From an uncultured Pelagibacteraceae bacterium (lineage in GTDB: Bacteria > Pseudomonadota > Alphaproteobacteria > Pelagibacterales > AG-422-B15), in assembly GCA_902590345.1 (NCBI GenBank), contig CACIWK010000005.1, positions 1 through 56,713 of the forward strand: a stretch of 56,713 nucleotides of DNA, read 5' to 3'. Positions 19,467 to 31,116 of the stretch are shown in pieces. The notes under the pieces are model-generated. The model was given only the letters and a program-made list of their open reading frames with translations, did not search any database and was not told the DNA's origin. The translations under genes and the position numbers were made by a program. How positions within the stretch are numbered: the first letter of the stretch is position 1; every line of letters begins with the position of its first letter.

Positions 19467-19698
19467 ATTTAATAAGGTTTATATGTGATAGGGGGAAAAA
19501 TATGAGAAAATTAAGACTTTGTATACGTTTAAATTAAAATCAATAAAGTTTATTTCAAGTTAACAAATCATGAAATAATAGTGACAAAAGTTCATCAAAT
19601 CTCTAAGATATTGAAATTATATGATATTTAAAATTTAAAAATGAACAAATGTTCATAAATATATTTTATAATTATTAAAATTCATTATAATTGTTCAC
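19467..19698. other. Divergent promoter region, MMPL gene / diiron protein gene
   Basis: This 232 bp stretch is the second longest gene-free segment. It is strongly AT-rich and holds a perfect 16 bp palindrome (19641-19656), two further GTTCA half-site words (19590-19595 and 19693-19698) and a TATAAT at 19667-19672 that could serve the diiron gene. No open reading frame of credible length and no RNA gene is visible. Confidence 0.6.
19641..19656. promoter_or_regulatory. Palindromic operator ATGAACA-AA-TGTTCAT
   Basis: Two perfect 7 bp inverted half-sites are separated by AA. The site sits 11 bp before a TATAAT (19667-19672), that is, over the expected -35 position of the diiron gene promoter, and 43 bp from its ATG. 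Such TGAACA/TGTTCA dyads are typical of small dimeric repressors (TetR or GntR families). The regulator is unknown and none is encoded beside it. Confidence 0.55.
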
Positions 19699-20898
19699 AT
19701 GGTTGATTTCTCACAAAAAATACAAATTGCAAAAATTGTAGCTAAAGACCAAGTCTACAAAGTTCAAGAAAAATGGCAAACTTCCAAATCAGGTAAAAAC
19801 TCTCTCACTAAAGACCCAGCATATAATGCTGCTAATCCTAGACACTTTATTCCAATGATGGATGAAGATCGCTACAGTGATCGATCAGATGCTTTTGATA
19901 AAATAATTAGTGCAACACACAAACATTTCTGGGATCCCAACGATAAAAAATACATTGATTTTGATATTCCATTTGATATTGAAAATGAAAATATTGTTGA
20001 CCCTGATGGACCTTTCGGGATTGAACTGCAAATTCCAAGTATTAGAGAGAAGTTATCGAAGCATGAATTAATCAAATTAAATAATGAGAGTTTTAGATTT
20101 GTTTTATCGCAAATTCTTCATGGTGAACAAGCTGCTCTTTCATTAAGTGCAAGTTTATGCCACGTTTTAAGAGATCCAGGTGCTCAAGAATATGCAGCTA
20201 ACCAAACAAGAGAAGAAGCTAGACATGTTGCTGGTTTTACAAAATATATACAAGCAAGATGGGGGTCACCTTACAAAGTTGGGCCAACTTTAGGTAGAGT
20301 AGCCAACGAGATTGTTTCATCTGATTTAGTTTATAAAAAGATTATTGGAATGCAAATGATGATTGAGGGATTAGCTATGGGGGCATTTGCCATGGCATAT
20401 GAAAATACGAATGACCCAGTATTAAAAACGTTATTAAAATATACAATGAGTGATGAAGCATTCCATCATAAATTTGGCAAAATATGGGCAGATAGAACAG
20501 TGCCAAAATTGACCGAGAAAGAGCACATTAAAGTCGAAGATTGGGCTGAAAAAATATTTGTTGAACTTCTGTTTAACCTAGTAAATCCATTTGAGAAGAA
20601 ACATGTATATTCATGTGTTGGCTTAGATCATAAGTGGGTTGATCGAGAATTTCATAAGTATATAGATCAGGGTGAAGTAATTAAGGACGAGATGAAAAAC
20701 CAAAATAATATTTTTAGAGTTCTCGTCAAAACACTTTTAAAGGCCCATATAATTACCGATAGAACTAGAGCAACTTATGCAGAATTTGTCAATATGGATG
20801 AACTAAATAACGAAAGTGATACTGTTGCTGGTCAGGAAATTGCCGATCAAGGTGTAAACACCTTAAGTGAAATCAATCAACTAAAGAAAACTGCCTAG
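19699..20898 (+). CDS. Ferritin-like diiron-carboxylate protein, function unknown
   Basis: In this 399-residue protein a complete diiron site can be read: Glu143, Glu173-x-x-His176, Glu223 and Glu253-x-x-His256, with exactly 30 residues between each Glu and its ExxH partner. This is the four-helix arrangement of ferritin-like oxidases and oxygenases, ribonucleotide reductase R2 and AurF-type N-oxygenases. The N-terminal 130 residues (rich in Asp and aromatic residues) and the C-terminal 130 residues lack motifs I recognise. No signal peptide or membrane segment, so probably cytoplasmic. It has its own promoter region with a palindromic operator and converges on regA with a 4 bp gap. An oxygen-activating enzyme is inferred; the substrate is not. 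Confidence 0.8.
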   Translation: MVDFSQKIQIAKIVAKDQVYKVQEKWQTSKSGKNSLTKDPAYNAANPRHFIPMMDEDRYSDRSDAFDKIISATHKHFWDPNDKKYIDFDIPFDIENENIVDPDGPFGIELQIPSIREKLSKHELIKLNNESFRFVLSQILHGEQAALSLSASLCHVLRDPGAQEYAANQTREEARHVAGFTKYIQARWGSPYKVGPTLGRVANEIVSSDLVYKKIIGMQMMIEGLAMGAFAMAYENTNDPVLKTLLKYTMSDEAFHHKFGKIWADRTVPKLTEKEHIKVEDWAEKIFVELLFNLVNPFEKKHVYSCVGLDHKWVDREFHKYIDQGEVIKDEMKNQNNIFRVLVKTLLKAHIITDRTRATYAEFVNMDELNNESDTVAGQEIADQGVNTLSEINQLKKTA

Positions 20899-20902
20899 CT
20901 AG

Positions 20903-21457
20903 TTATTTAGGGGATTTTTTCTGCAGTATTCTCTGTAACGTTCGTCTATGCATCTTTAATCTTCTAGCAGTCTCAGAAACATTGCGGTTACACAGCTCAT
21001 ATACTCTAAGTATATGCTCCCACTTTACCCTATCCGCAGACATAGGATTTTGTGGAGGTTCTGGAGTAGATGAATAGGGAGCCTTTAGTGCAGCCTCAAT
21101 ATCATCAGCGTCCGCTGGTTTAGCAAGATAATCACACGCTCCTTCTTTAACAGCTGCAACTGCTGTTGGTATATTGCCATAACCTGTGAGCATTACAATC
21201 TTACTATCAGGTCTTTTATTAGATAAAGTTGATACAACCTCCAAACCATTACCATCATTTAGGCGTAAATCGATTACAGCATATTTTGGAGCATTTGTGT
21301 TAACCAATGATATAGCTTCTGAAACTGATGAAGCCCCAAAAGCATCGTAGCCCTTACGTTTCATGGCAGTAATTAATCTATTTCTGAAAACATCATCATC
21401 ATCAATAATCATTAATGATTTTTCATTATTCATATAAGCTTCTTTTATATTACTCAT
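20903..21457 (-). CDS. regA: Redox response regulator RegA/ActR/PrrA
   Basis: The 184-residue regulator has an acidic pocket at Asp19-Asp22, phospho-acceptor Asp63, LTGYGNIPTAVAAVKEGACDYLAKPAD (the classical RegA receiver, shown here as its 108-134 region) and a Fis-type helix-turn-helix ending in MHRRTLQRILQKK, almost identical across the family. RegA controls respiration, carbon and nitrogen metabolism in response to redox state. Its ATG overlaps the regB stop by 8 bases; a second ATG nine codons in (MNNEKS) is an alternative start. The senC/prrC gene that often accompanies the pair is not here. Confidence 0.95.
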   Translation of the reverse strand: MSNIKEAYMNNEKSLMIIDDDDVFRNRLITAMKRKGYDAFGASSVSEAISLVNTNAPKYAVIDLRLNDGNGLEVVSTLSNKRPDSKIVMLTGYGNIPTAVAAVKEGACDYLAKPADADDIEAALKAPYSSTPEPPQNPMSADRVKWEHILRVYELCNRNVSETARRLKMHRRTLQRILQKKSPK

Positions 21458-22748
21458 CGGATAAATTGAGGTAATTTTTTGATAAAACTATTTTTACTAA
21501 TCCTCCGCCACCTTCCCTATGGGAAAATTTAATCTCACCTTGGGACTTTGCAAGTAAGTTTTTTGAAATGAATAAACCTAAGCCAAGACCCTGTTTTTTT
21601 GTCTTATTATTATTTCTGATATATGGCTCCCCAAGAAAAGGGAATATTTCTGGTGCGAATCCAGGACCATCATCTGCTACTTCAATAATGATATTATCTT
21701 TTTCGCTAATTAAATTGATATCTATATGTGAGCTTGCAAATTTAAATGCATTATCAACTATATTAGTTATTGAATGAACTATTTCAGCTGACCTTGGAAT
21801 TGTAACATTGGTATTTTCAAAATAAGGATCATTAGAAATTATAATATTTATATTATTGTTACCATAAGAAGACGTTATTTCATTAATCAAACGAATAAAG
21901 TCTAACCGATTTATAAACTCATTATTTTTATCTTCTAAACTATTTGATCTTAATCTTTCTAATATATTACTACATCTTTTAAGCTGAGATTGTATCACAT
22001 TTAAATCTTCTTTTACTTGTTCATCATCGTTATAATTGACAAGTTCTTTTGTAATCACTGATATAGTTGATAACGGAGTACCTAGCTCGTGTACTGCTGC
22101 AGCTGTTAATCCCATCAATGCAGAAATTTTTTCCTCATTTGAAAGAGAAAGTTGTGTTTCTTTAAGCGCTTTTCGAGTTTTTCTTGAATCATCTGCTACC
22201 CTAAAACAATAAAATGTAAGAAATATTGCTGCAATTATTAATGCTGACCATATTAAAAATATCTCAAACCTAGAAAATTCATTTTGACTAATACCCAATG
22301 CATCGCTCTCTAACGGATAATAAAAAAACGCAAGAAAATTAAGTGAAATAATAGCAATTAACGTGATGAAAATGATTCTTTTTAGATCAAGATAGGTTGC
22401 TGCAATAACAAGGGGTGCAAGTATTAATACAGAAAATGGGTTCGTTAAACCTCCAGTTAAAAAAAGTAGGCCAACTAATTGAAGTAAATCGAATACAAGA
22501 ATAAAAAAAGTTTCGTTATAGTTAAGTATTTTTGTTAAAGGATAAAAAATACTAACAAGAATATTTGATATAACGCTAAGTAAGATTAAAAATATGCAAA
22601 AATATATACTAAAGCTAATCTCGAAATAAAAATATGCGATTATAACAGCAAAAAGCTGACCAAATATTGCAGTCCAATGTATAAGATTTAACGTCCTTAA
22701 TTTTAAATTAATCTCCTCATCAAAAGATTGTTTAAGCAAGTTGGTCAA
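21450..22748 (-). CDS. regB: Redox sensor histidine kinase RegB/ActS/PrrB
   Basis: The protein has 432 residues, six membrane segments in the first 185, then a kinase core. The quinone-sensing loop GGLTNPF is at 99-105 (GG-x-x-NPF of RegB), the H-box VHELGTPLST has His220, and Cys259 in the context LKRCSNIL corresponds to the redox-active cysteine of RegB. ATPase motifs are DNAFKFA, DDGPGF and GLGLGLFISK. It starts with TTG preceded by AGGAAA at a good distance. Both sensing elements are therefore kept. It is divergent from the YgjP-like gene. Confidence 0.94.
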   Translation of the reverse strand: MTNLLKQSFDEEINLKLRTLNLIHWTAIFGQLFAVIIAYFYFEISFSIYFCIFLILLSVISNILVSIFYPLTKILNYNETFFILVFDLLQLVGLLFLTGGLTNPFSVLILAPLVIAATYLDLKRIIFITLIAIISLNFLAFFYYPLESDALGISQNEFSRFEIFLIWSALIIAAIFLTFYCFRVADDSRKTRKALKETQLSLSNEEKISALMGLTAAAVHELGTPLSTISVITKELVNYNDDEQVKEDLNVIQSQLKRCSNILERLRSNSLEDKNNEFINRLDFIRLINEITSSYGNNNINIIISNDPYFENTNVTIPRSAEIVHSITNIVDNAFKFASSHIDINLISEKDNIIIEVADDGPGFAPEIFPFLGEPYIRNNNKTKKQGLGLGLFISKNLLAKSQGEIKFSHREGGGGLVKIVLSKNYLNLSDE

Positions 22749-22814
22749 AATTTATTTCCTATCATTAAACATATTAATCTAATAATATTCTATATTCTTT
22801 CAATCACTAAAAAT

Positions 22815-25930
<3,116 letters not shown>

Positions 25931-25951
25931 CTATATATTTTATTTATTACA

Positions 25952-27067
25952 TTATATAATATTTTTCATATCAAAGAAAACAGTTTGGCTATTAATATTC
26001 TCAAACAAATCCTTTGATACACCAGTAAACCATACTTGTGATTTTAAACCTTCTAGTTCACCAAATAGAAATTCTTTATGTTCAGTATCAAGGTGTGCCA
26101 TAGCCTCATCAATTAAAATAATAGGAGAACGTTTGTTGTTTTGATCTTTTACCATATTAGCTACTGATAAAAATATAGAAAGTAAGATCGATTTTTGTTC
26201 CCCAGTTGAACAATTTCTTGCTTCAATAATCCTTTCAATGTTATTGAATATTTTAATTTTTACCTTATTGACTGTTAGAGTAGTTTTATTTAATGCAGCG
26301 TCTATTTCCCTATTTTTATTAAGTGCAATCATGTACTTTTCAGTAAAACCGTCAGAATTACCAATATTACCCAATTTGGATAATTCATGGAAAATTTCGA
26401 TTTGACACGCATTAAAGGGAACTTTAACAGATCTTAGGTTATTATTAAGCTGGTCAATGAAGGTTATCCTATCAATTAGTAATTTAACCGAGAGCTTTGC
26501 AATATTTTTTTCAATAATTCCTAACCAATCCTTATCATAGTTTTTTTCTTTCAATAAAGCTAATCTCTCACTTAGCAATTTTTGTAATTTTGCATAATTT
26601 TTTAAGTGATTTTTATTTATATTAAAAATAAGTCGATCAAAAAAATTTCTCTTCTCAGAATTACTTTGAATTATAACTTTTTCCAAAATTGGTGTAATCC
26701 ATATTATATTAATGAATTCTAATAATTGAAAATTTGTTATTTTCTCGTTATCTGCTGAAATATAATTCTTATTTTTTTCCACAGACGAAAAAGATCGAAA
26801 AAGTTCGATTTCACCAGACTCGTACTTTACATTTATTTTAATCTCAAAACTCTTTTGATCCCTATTCTTATTTGGTATTTCTAAAAATCGAGAATTTTTT
26901 ATACCACGACCAGGTGAAAAAAGTGATATCGCCTCCAATATATTAGTTTTTCCAGATCCATTATTTCCATTAAGTACAACAAATGAACCAAGATCTTTCA
27001 GGGTTGTATTTAAATGATTTTTAAAATTAATTAATGAAATTTTGTCAATCCTAGTATCAGGATACAT
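25952..27067 (-). CDS. recF: DNA replication and repair protein RecF
   Basis: This 371-residue SMC-like ATPase has its Walker A GNNGSGKT at 34-41, a signature region STGEQKSILLSI near 295 and Walker B PIILIDEAMAHLD near 318. RecF loads RecA at gaps with RecO and RecR. It starts 2 bp after the dnaN stop and precedes gyrB, the classic dnaN-recF-gyrB order. Confidence 0.95.
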   Translation of the reverse strand: MYPDTRIDKISLINFKNHLNTTLKDLGSFVVLNGNNGSGKTNILEAISLFSPGRGIKNSRFLEIPNKNRDQKSFEIKINVKYESGEIELFRSFSSVEKNKNYISADNEKITNFQLLEFINIIWITPILEKVIIQSNSEKRNFFDRLIFNINKNHLKNYAKLQKLLSERLALLKEKNYDKDWLGIIEKNIAKLSVKLLIDRITFIDQLNNNLRSVKVPFNACQIEIFHELSKLGNIGNSDGFTEKYMIALNKNREIDAALNKTTLTVNKVKIKIFNNIERIIEARNCSTGEQKSILLSIFLSVANMVKDQNNKRSPIILIDEAMAHLDTEHKEFLFGELEGLKSQVWFTGVSKDLFENINSQTVFFDMKNII

Positions 27068-27069
27068 AA

Positions 27070-28197
27070 TTAAATTCGCATAGGCATAAGAACAAAAAAT
27101 AGATTTTCATCTGTCTTATCAAGAATAATTGCTGGTGAGACCGAGTCTAATAAACTTATATCAACTTCCTCCCCATCAACTTCATTACAAATATCTATAA
27201 TGTATTTAGAATTAAAACCAATATCGACTTTATCGCCATCATAACTAATGTCTATTATTTCGTTTGCTGAACCTTTTGATTGACTTTCAACACTTAAATT
27301 CAGCTTGTTATCTTCTAAAGACAGCTTGATTGCTTTTGATTTAGCTTCTTCGTGAGCTGCAACAGCCGAAACACGGTCAATAGCATTTTTTAATTCATTA
27401 TTATTTGTCTTAAAATTTTTATTATTATTTTGAGGTATAACTTTTGTATAGTCAGGAAATGTGCCATCAATAACCTTTGAGATAATTTTTAGATCATTAA
27501 AAGTAAATTTAATCTTATTTTCATTTAATGAAATACTCACATCGCCATTAGCATCATCAAGTACTTTTCTTAATTCAAAAACAGTCTTTTTAGGGATAAT
27601 AATACCAGTTATCTCTTCAGCCCCCTGAGGAAGCGGAATATCATATTGAGCCAAACGATGACCATCTGTTGCAACGGCCCGCAAAAATTGAATAGAATTT
27701 CTATCTGCTTTATGCAAAAAAATTCCGTTTAAATAATATCTTGTTTCTTCGTTTGACACTGCGAACTTAGTTTTGTCTATAACTCTAATCAGCTCATCAG
27801 CGCTCAAAACAAAGTTTGTTGTTAAATCATTATCAGAAATTATCGGGAAATCGTCAGTCTTAAGAGTTGACAAACTGAATTTGGATCTTCCACATTTAAG
27901 TATAATTTCATTCTCTCCTTCTTCCATTGTCATCACAACTTCTGCTCCCGCTGGAAGTCGTTTGACGATTTCAAAAAATGTTACTGCTGATACTGAGATT
28001 TCGCCTGATATAGAGACTTCAGCCAGAATTTTGTCCGCACAATATATGTCTAGATTTGTAGATGAAAGTGTTAATTCATTATCTCTTGCTTTTAGTATAA
28101 TGTTAGAGAGTATTGGTAAAGTATGTCTAACTTCTACTATTCCATGAATATGAGAAAGTGCCTTCAGTAGTTCTGAACTATTTATTTTAAATTCCAT
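27070..28197 (-). CDS. dnaN: DNA polymerase III beta subunit (sliding clamp)
   Basis: The 375-residue clamp protein is divided into three repeats, with the beginning MEFKINSSELLKAL, RYYLNGIFLH and ATDGHRLA of domain II, and the C-terminal FFVLMPMRI typical of the clamp and its protein-binding cleft. It tethers polymerase III to DNA and binds DnaA-Hda for replication control. It lies 24 bp after dnaA on the same strand. Confidence 0.97.
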   Translation of the reverse strand: MEFKINSSELLKALSHIHGIVEVRHTLPILSNIILKARDNELTLSSTNLDIYCADKILAEVSISGEISVSAVTFFEIVKRLPAGAEVVMTMEEGENEIILKCGRSKFSLSTLKTDDFPIISDNDLTTNFVLSADELIRVIDKTKFAVSNEETRYYLNGIFLHKADRNSIQFLRAVATDGHRLAQYDIPLPQGAEEITGIIIPKKTVFELRKVLDDANGDVSISLNENKIKFTFNDLKIISKVIDGTFPDYTKVIPQNNNKNFKTNNNELKNAIDRVSAVAAHEEAKSKAIKLSLEDNKLNLSVESQSKGSANEIIDISYDGDKVDIGFNSKYIIDICNEVDGEEVDISLLDSVSPAIILDKTDENLFFVLMPMRI

Positions 28198-28221
28198 AAA
28201 GTATTACGCATCTGTAATTGA

Positions 28222-29631
28222 TTAGGTAGAAGTTATCATTTGAGCAATCAAGTTTACATCTTCATCAAATTTGGTGTCATGTTGTTTTAATTCTTCAATT
28301 TTTTTTACTGCATGGATAACGGTTGTATGGTCTCTTCCTCCAAATTTTCTTCCTATCTCTGGTAGCGATCTAGTGGTAAGTTTTTTTGATAAGTACATTG
28401 CTACTTGCCTTGGTCTTGCAAAAGTTCTTATCCTTCTACTAGATATAAGATCGTCAAGCTTAATGTTATAATAACTTGATACTTTCTTCTGAATTTCGTC
28501 AATTGTAATTCTTCTATCGTTCGACTTTAATAAATCTTTTAAAACTGACTTAGTTAATTCAACATCAATTTTCTTACCTAAAATATTTGAAAATGTATAA
28601 ACTTTGTTTAAAGCGCCTTCAAGTTCTCTTACATTAGAGGTAACTGTTCTCGCTAAAAACGACAATACTTCCTCATCAAGACTTAATGAATTTTTATTTC
28701 TATTAACAAGTTCTTCATATTTATTCTTAATAATTGAAAATCTCAAATTAAAGTCTGCAGGCATAATATCTACTACCAATCCACCAGATAATCTTGACTT
28801 CATTCTATCGTTAAAACTACCTAATTCACTTGGGGATCTATCACCTGAAATTATGACTTTTTTGTTCATGTCCAATAGTGAATTAAAAGTATGAAAAAAC
28901 TCCTCTTGTGTTGAAACTTTACCAATCATGAACTGAATATCATCGAGTATTAATACGTCTACGGATCTAAATTTTTGTTTGAATGACATTGTATCTTTTT
29001 GTCTTAGAGATTTTATAAATTGGAACATGAATCTTTCAGCAGAAAGATACAAAACGCTATTAGCTATATTCTCTTCTTTTAATTTCCATCCAATTGCATG
29101 AAGCAAGTGCGTTTTACCCAGACCAACACCACCATAAACGTAAAGAGGGTTAAAATCATTTACGTCAATTGAACAAAATCTTTTTGCAGAAGCATAAGCA
29201 AGCTCATTAGATGGACCAACAACAAATTTATCAAACTTAAATCTGTCATCTAACGGCCAGTCATCAACATAATTAAAATTGTTTGAGTTATTATTTATTT
29301 TTCTTTTGTCACTTGGATCTTTGTCAATATTAAACATATTAGCGGTAAGTGAATTATCAATATTTATTTTTACTCTTTTGATTTGCGAGTTTTCTTGGTT
29401 TAAAAAAAATATAATTTTATCTAAATAATGTGAAGTTATCCAATCTCTGATAAATCTTGTAGGCACAGTAAAGTATAAAACATCTTCATCTAGGTTTCTT
29501 ATTGAAATATTCTTGATCCAACTATTGAATATCTCATTTCCGTATTCTGTATTGAGCTTTTTTAAGACTGAATTCCATTGATCTTTAAGATTTACTGATG
29601 AAGCTTGATTCTGATTAAGATCTTGATACAT
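28222..29631 (-). CDS. dnaA: Chromosomal replication initiator DnaA
   Basis: The protein has 469 residues from ATG 29631: domain I (1 to about 90), a short Asn-rich domain II linker (about 95-125), an AAA+ domain with GGVGLGKTH at 167-175, DDIQFM and the sensor-type ISGDRSPSE, and the DNA-binding domain with the DnaA-box reading stretch GGRDHTTVIHAVKKI near the C-terminus. An in-frame TTG at 29640 adds three codons. The ribosome binding sequence GGAGG is 12 bases from the ATG and only 3 from the TTG, so the ATG is favoured. It heads the dnaA-dnaN-recF-gyrB run. Confidence 0.96.
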   Translation of the reverse strand: MYQDLNQNQASSVNLKDQWNSVLKKLNTEYGNEIFNSWIKNISIRNLDEDVLYFTVPTRFIRDWITSHYLDKIIFFLNQENSQIKRVKINIDNSLTANMFNIDKDPSDKRKINNNSNNFNYVDDWPLDDRFKFDKFVVGPSNELAYASAKRFCSIDVNDFNPLYVYGGVGLGKTHLLHAIGWKLKEENIANSVLYLSAERFMFQFIKSLRQKDTMSFKQKFRSVDVLILDDIQFMIGKVSTQEEFFHTFNSLLDMNKKVIISGDRSPSELGSFNDRMKSRLSGGLVVDIMPADFNLRFSIIKNKYEELVNRNKNSLSLDEEVLSFLARTVTSNVRELEGALNKVYTFSNILGKKIDVELTKSVLKDLLKSNDRRITIDEIQKKVSSYYNIKLDDLISSRRIRTFARPRQVAMYLSKKLTTRSLPEIGRKFGGRDHTTVIHAVKKIEELKQHDTKFDEDVNLIAQMITST

Positions 29632-29640
29632 TTTTTGCAA

Positions 29641-29956
29641 GCCCCTCCAATAGCCCTAATAAAATCTTATCTAATTTACAAAAAAAACATATGTCTTTTT
29701 AAATTTTTTTTTGATGAAATCAAAATTTGATCAAAAGAGGCCTGACTAAATTTTTGATAATTTTAGTCTTAAAAAATTATTTTTTTTGAATAATTAAAAA
29801 AGATATTTTTTAATTTGGAATAAGTTAGCTTCTCTAAAAATGAATCGCAATAGGAAAAATAATTAAGATACTTATAAAATTTAGAGTTAAATTACTGCGT
29901 TATGTTTGCATGTAACTTTCACTGCTTATCATAAGCTACGGAAAAGTTTAATGAAT
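29641..29956. other. Gene-free region between rpsT and dnaA (dnaA promoter region)
   Basis: At 316 bp this is the longest gap. It must hold the end of the rpsT transcript and the dnaA promoter. The stretch 29690-29830 is extremely AT-rich and carries a cluster of TTTTGAT/ATCAAAA words (29709-29736). I find no TTATCCACA-type DnaA box on either strand, no tRNA-like fold and no credible reading frame. A GGAGG ribosome binding site for dnaA ends at the dnaA-proximal edge. Confidence 0.55.
29709..29736. repeat. TTTTGAT/ATCAAAA inverted repeat cluster
   Basis: TTTTGAT, a GAA spacer, ATCAAAA, then TTTGATCAAAA follow without gaps. The first two words can pair as a 7 bp stem, and the third is itself a 10 bp palindrome (TTTGATCAAA). 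It lies about 80-105 bp before the dnaA start. It could be an operator, an origin-like element or chance in AT-rich DNA. Confidence 0.3.
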
Positions 29957-30220
29957 CTATTTAAGAGACTTTATTTGACTTGATAGACGTGAGATTTTTC
30001 TTGAAGCAGTATTTTTATGAACAATCTTTTTTGAAACAGCTGACATAATTTCAGACTCTGCCATTCTTAAAGCTTGACTTGCTGAAGCTTTATCACCTTT
30101 TACAATATTTAGTTCGACTTTTTTGATATAGGTACGATATCTATTTCTTACAGATTTATTGATGTCTGTTTTTTTAGAAATTTCCCTGACTTTGCCTTTT
30201 GCTGATTTTGTATTTGCCAT
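29957..30220 (-). CDS. rpsT: 30S ribosomal protein S20
   Basis: The 87-residue, strongly basic protein starts MANTKSAKGKVREISKK and ends with HKNTASRKISRLSSQIK, the S20 signature. It binds 16S rRNA early in small-subunit assembly. It follows mutM after a 15 bp gap and precedes dnaA, the usual alphaproteobacterial mutM-rpsT-dnaA order. Confidence 0.97.
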   Translation of the reverse strand: MANTKSAKGKVREISKKTDINKSVRNRYRTYIKKVELNIVKGDKASASQALRMAESEIMSAVSKKIVHKNTASRKISRLSSQIKSLK

Positions 30221-30235
30221 GTTTTTATATATTTT

Positions 30236-31063
30236 TTATTTTTGACATCTTACACAATAAAATGTGGAACGTTGGGCTATTACTATTCGTATTATAGGCG
30301 ACTGACAAGTTCTTTTTCTACATTTTAATCCTTCCCTTCCATAAACTTTCAATTTATTTTGAAAATACCCCATCTTTCCAGAAATCATTGTATGATCATT
30401 GATACTTGAACCACCTAATTTTATAGCTTCACGTAAAACAAATTTGATCGCTTTTACTAATTTTATGCAATCCGACTTTGTAATACTATTTCCTATGTTA
30501 GATGGATTAATACCAGACAAAAATAATGCCTCTGAGGCATAAATATTACCAACACCGACAATATATTTTTGGTTCATGATTATATTTTTAATTGGTGATT
30601 TTTTACTTTGTACTAGGTTTGATAAATATTTGAAATTTAATTGTCCACTAAGAGGTTCAACTCCAAGATCTCTAAAAAATTTATTATTTTTTAATAAGGA
30701 AGTTTCAGTTACAAAAATATTTCCAAATCTTCTAGGGTCAATAAATTGTAGAACTAAGTTCTGATCAAAAAATATGCAAATATGAGTATGTTTGTAAATT
30801 TTTTTATTATTTTTAACAATAATAACTCTTCCTGACATGCCCAAATGTATAATTAAGGATTTATTATTTGATAGATTAATAATTATATATTTTGCTCGTC
30901 GAAAAACAGTTATGACTTTGCAGTCCTTAACTTTTGATGATAAATCTTTTTGTATAGGATATCTTAATTTATTTATATATTTCTTAAGTTTTAAGACCTT
31001 ATGATTTTTAATTTTACTTTTTATACCGTTTACAACTGTTTGGACTTCTGGTAGCTCTGGCAT
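30236..31063 (-). CDS. mutM: Formamidopyrimidine-DNA glycosylase
   Basis: The 275-residue protein begins MPELPEV, with the catalytic N-terminal proline and Glu exposed after Met removal. It also has the beta-hairpin lysine in RRAKYIII, the YVGVGNIYASEALF helix-two-turn-helix, and a zinc finger with Cys248, Cys253, Cys270 and Cys273. The first pair is spaced C-X4-C rather than the more usual C-X2-C. It removes 8-oxoguanine and opened purines. It is divergent from ubiE with 53 bp between, which must hold both promoters. Confidence 0.95.
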   Translation of the reverse strand: MPELPEVQTVVNGIKSKIKNHKVLKLKKYINKLRYPIQKDLSSKVKDCKVITVFRRAKYIIINLSNNKSLIIHLGMSGRVIIVKNNKKIYKHTHICIFFDQNLVLQFIDPRRFGNIFVTETSLLKNNKFFRDLGVEPLSGQLNFKYLSNLVQSKKSPIKNIIMNQKYIVGVGNIYASEALFLSGINPSNIGNSITKSDCIKLVKAIKFVLREAIKLGGSSINDHTMISGKMGYFQNKLKVYGREGLKCRKRTCQSPIIRIVIAQRSTFYCVRCQK

Positions 31064-31116
31064 ATATTACATTTTATATTTTTAAATTTATAAGATATTA
31101 AATAAATAAGCGTATT

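Noticed and set aside
22728..22814. N-terminal extension of the YgjP-like protein
   Set aside because: It overlaps the regB start and would add a hydrophobic leader. The internal ATG at 22815 fits the family length better.
29641..29956. Origin of replication (oriC) beside dnaA
   Set aside because: The region is AT-rich and next to dnaA-dnaN-gyrB, but I find no TTATCCACA-type boxes on either strand, and alphaproteobacterial origins are often not at dnaA. A skew analysis of the full chromosome would be needed.
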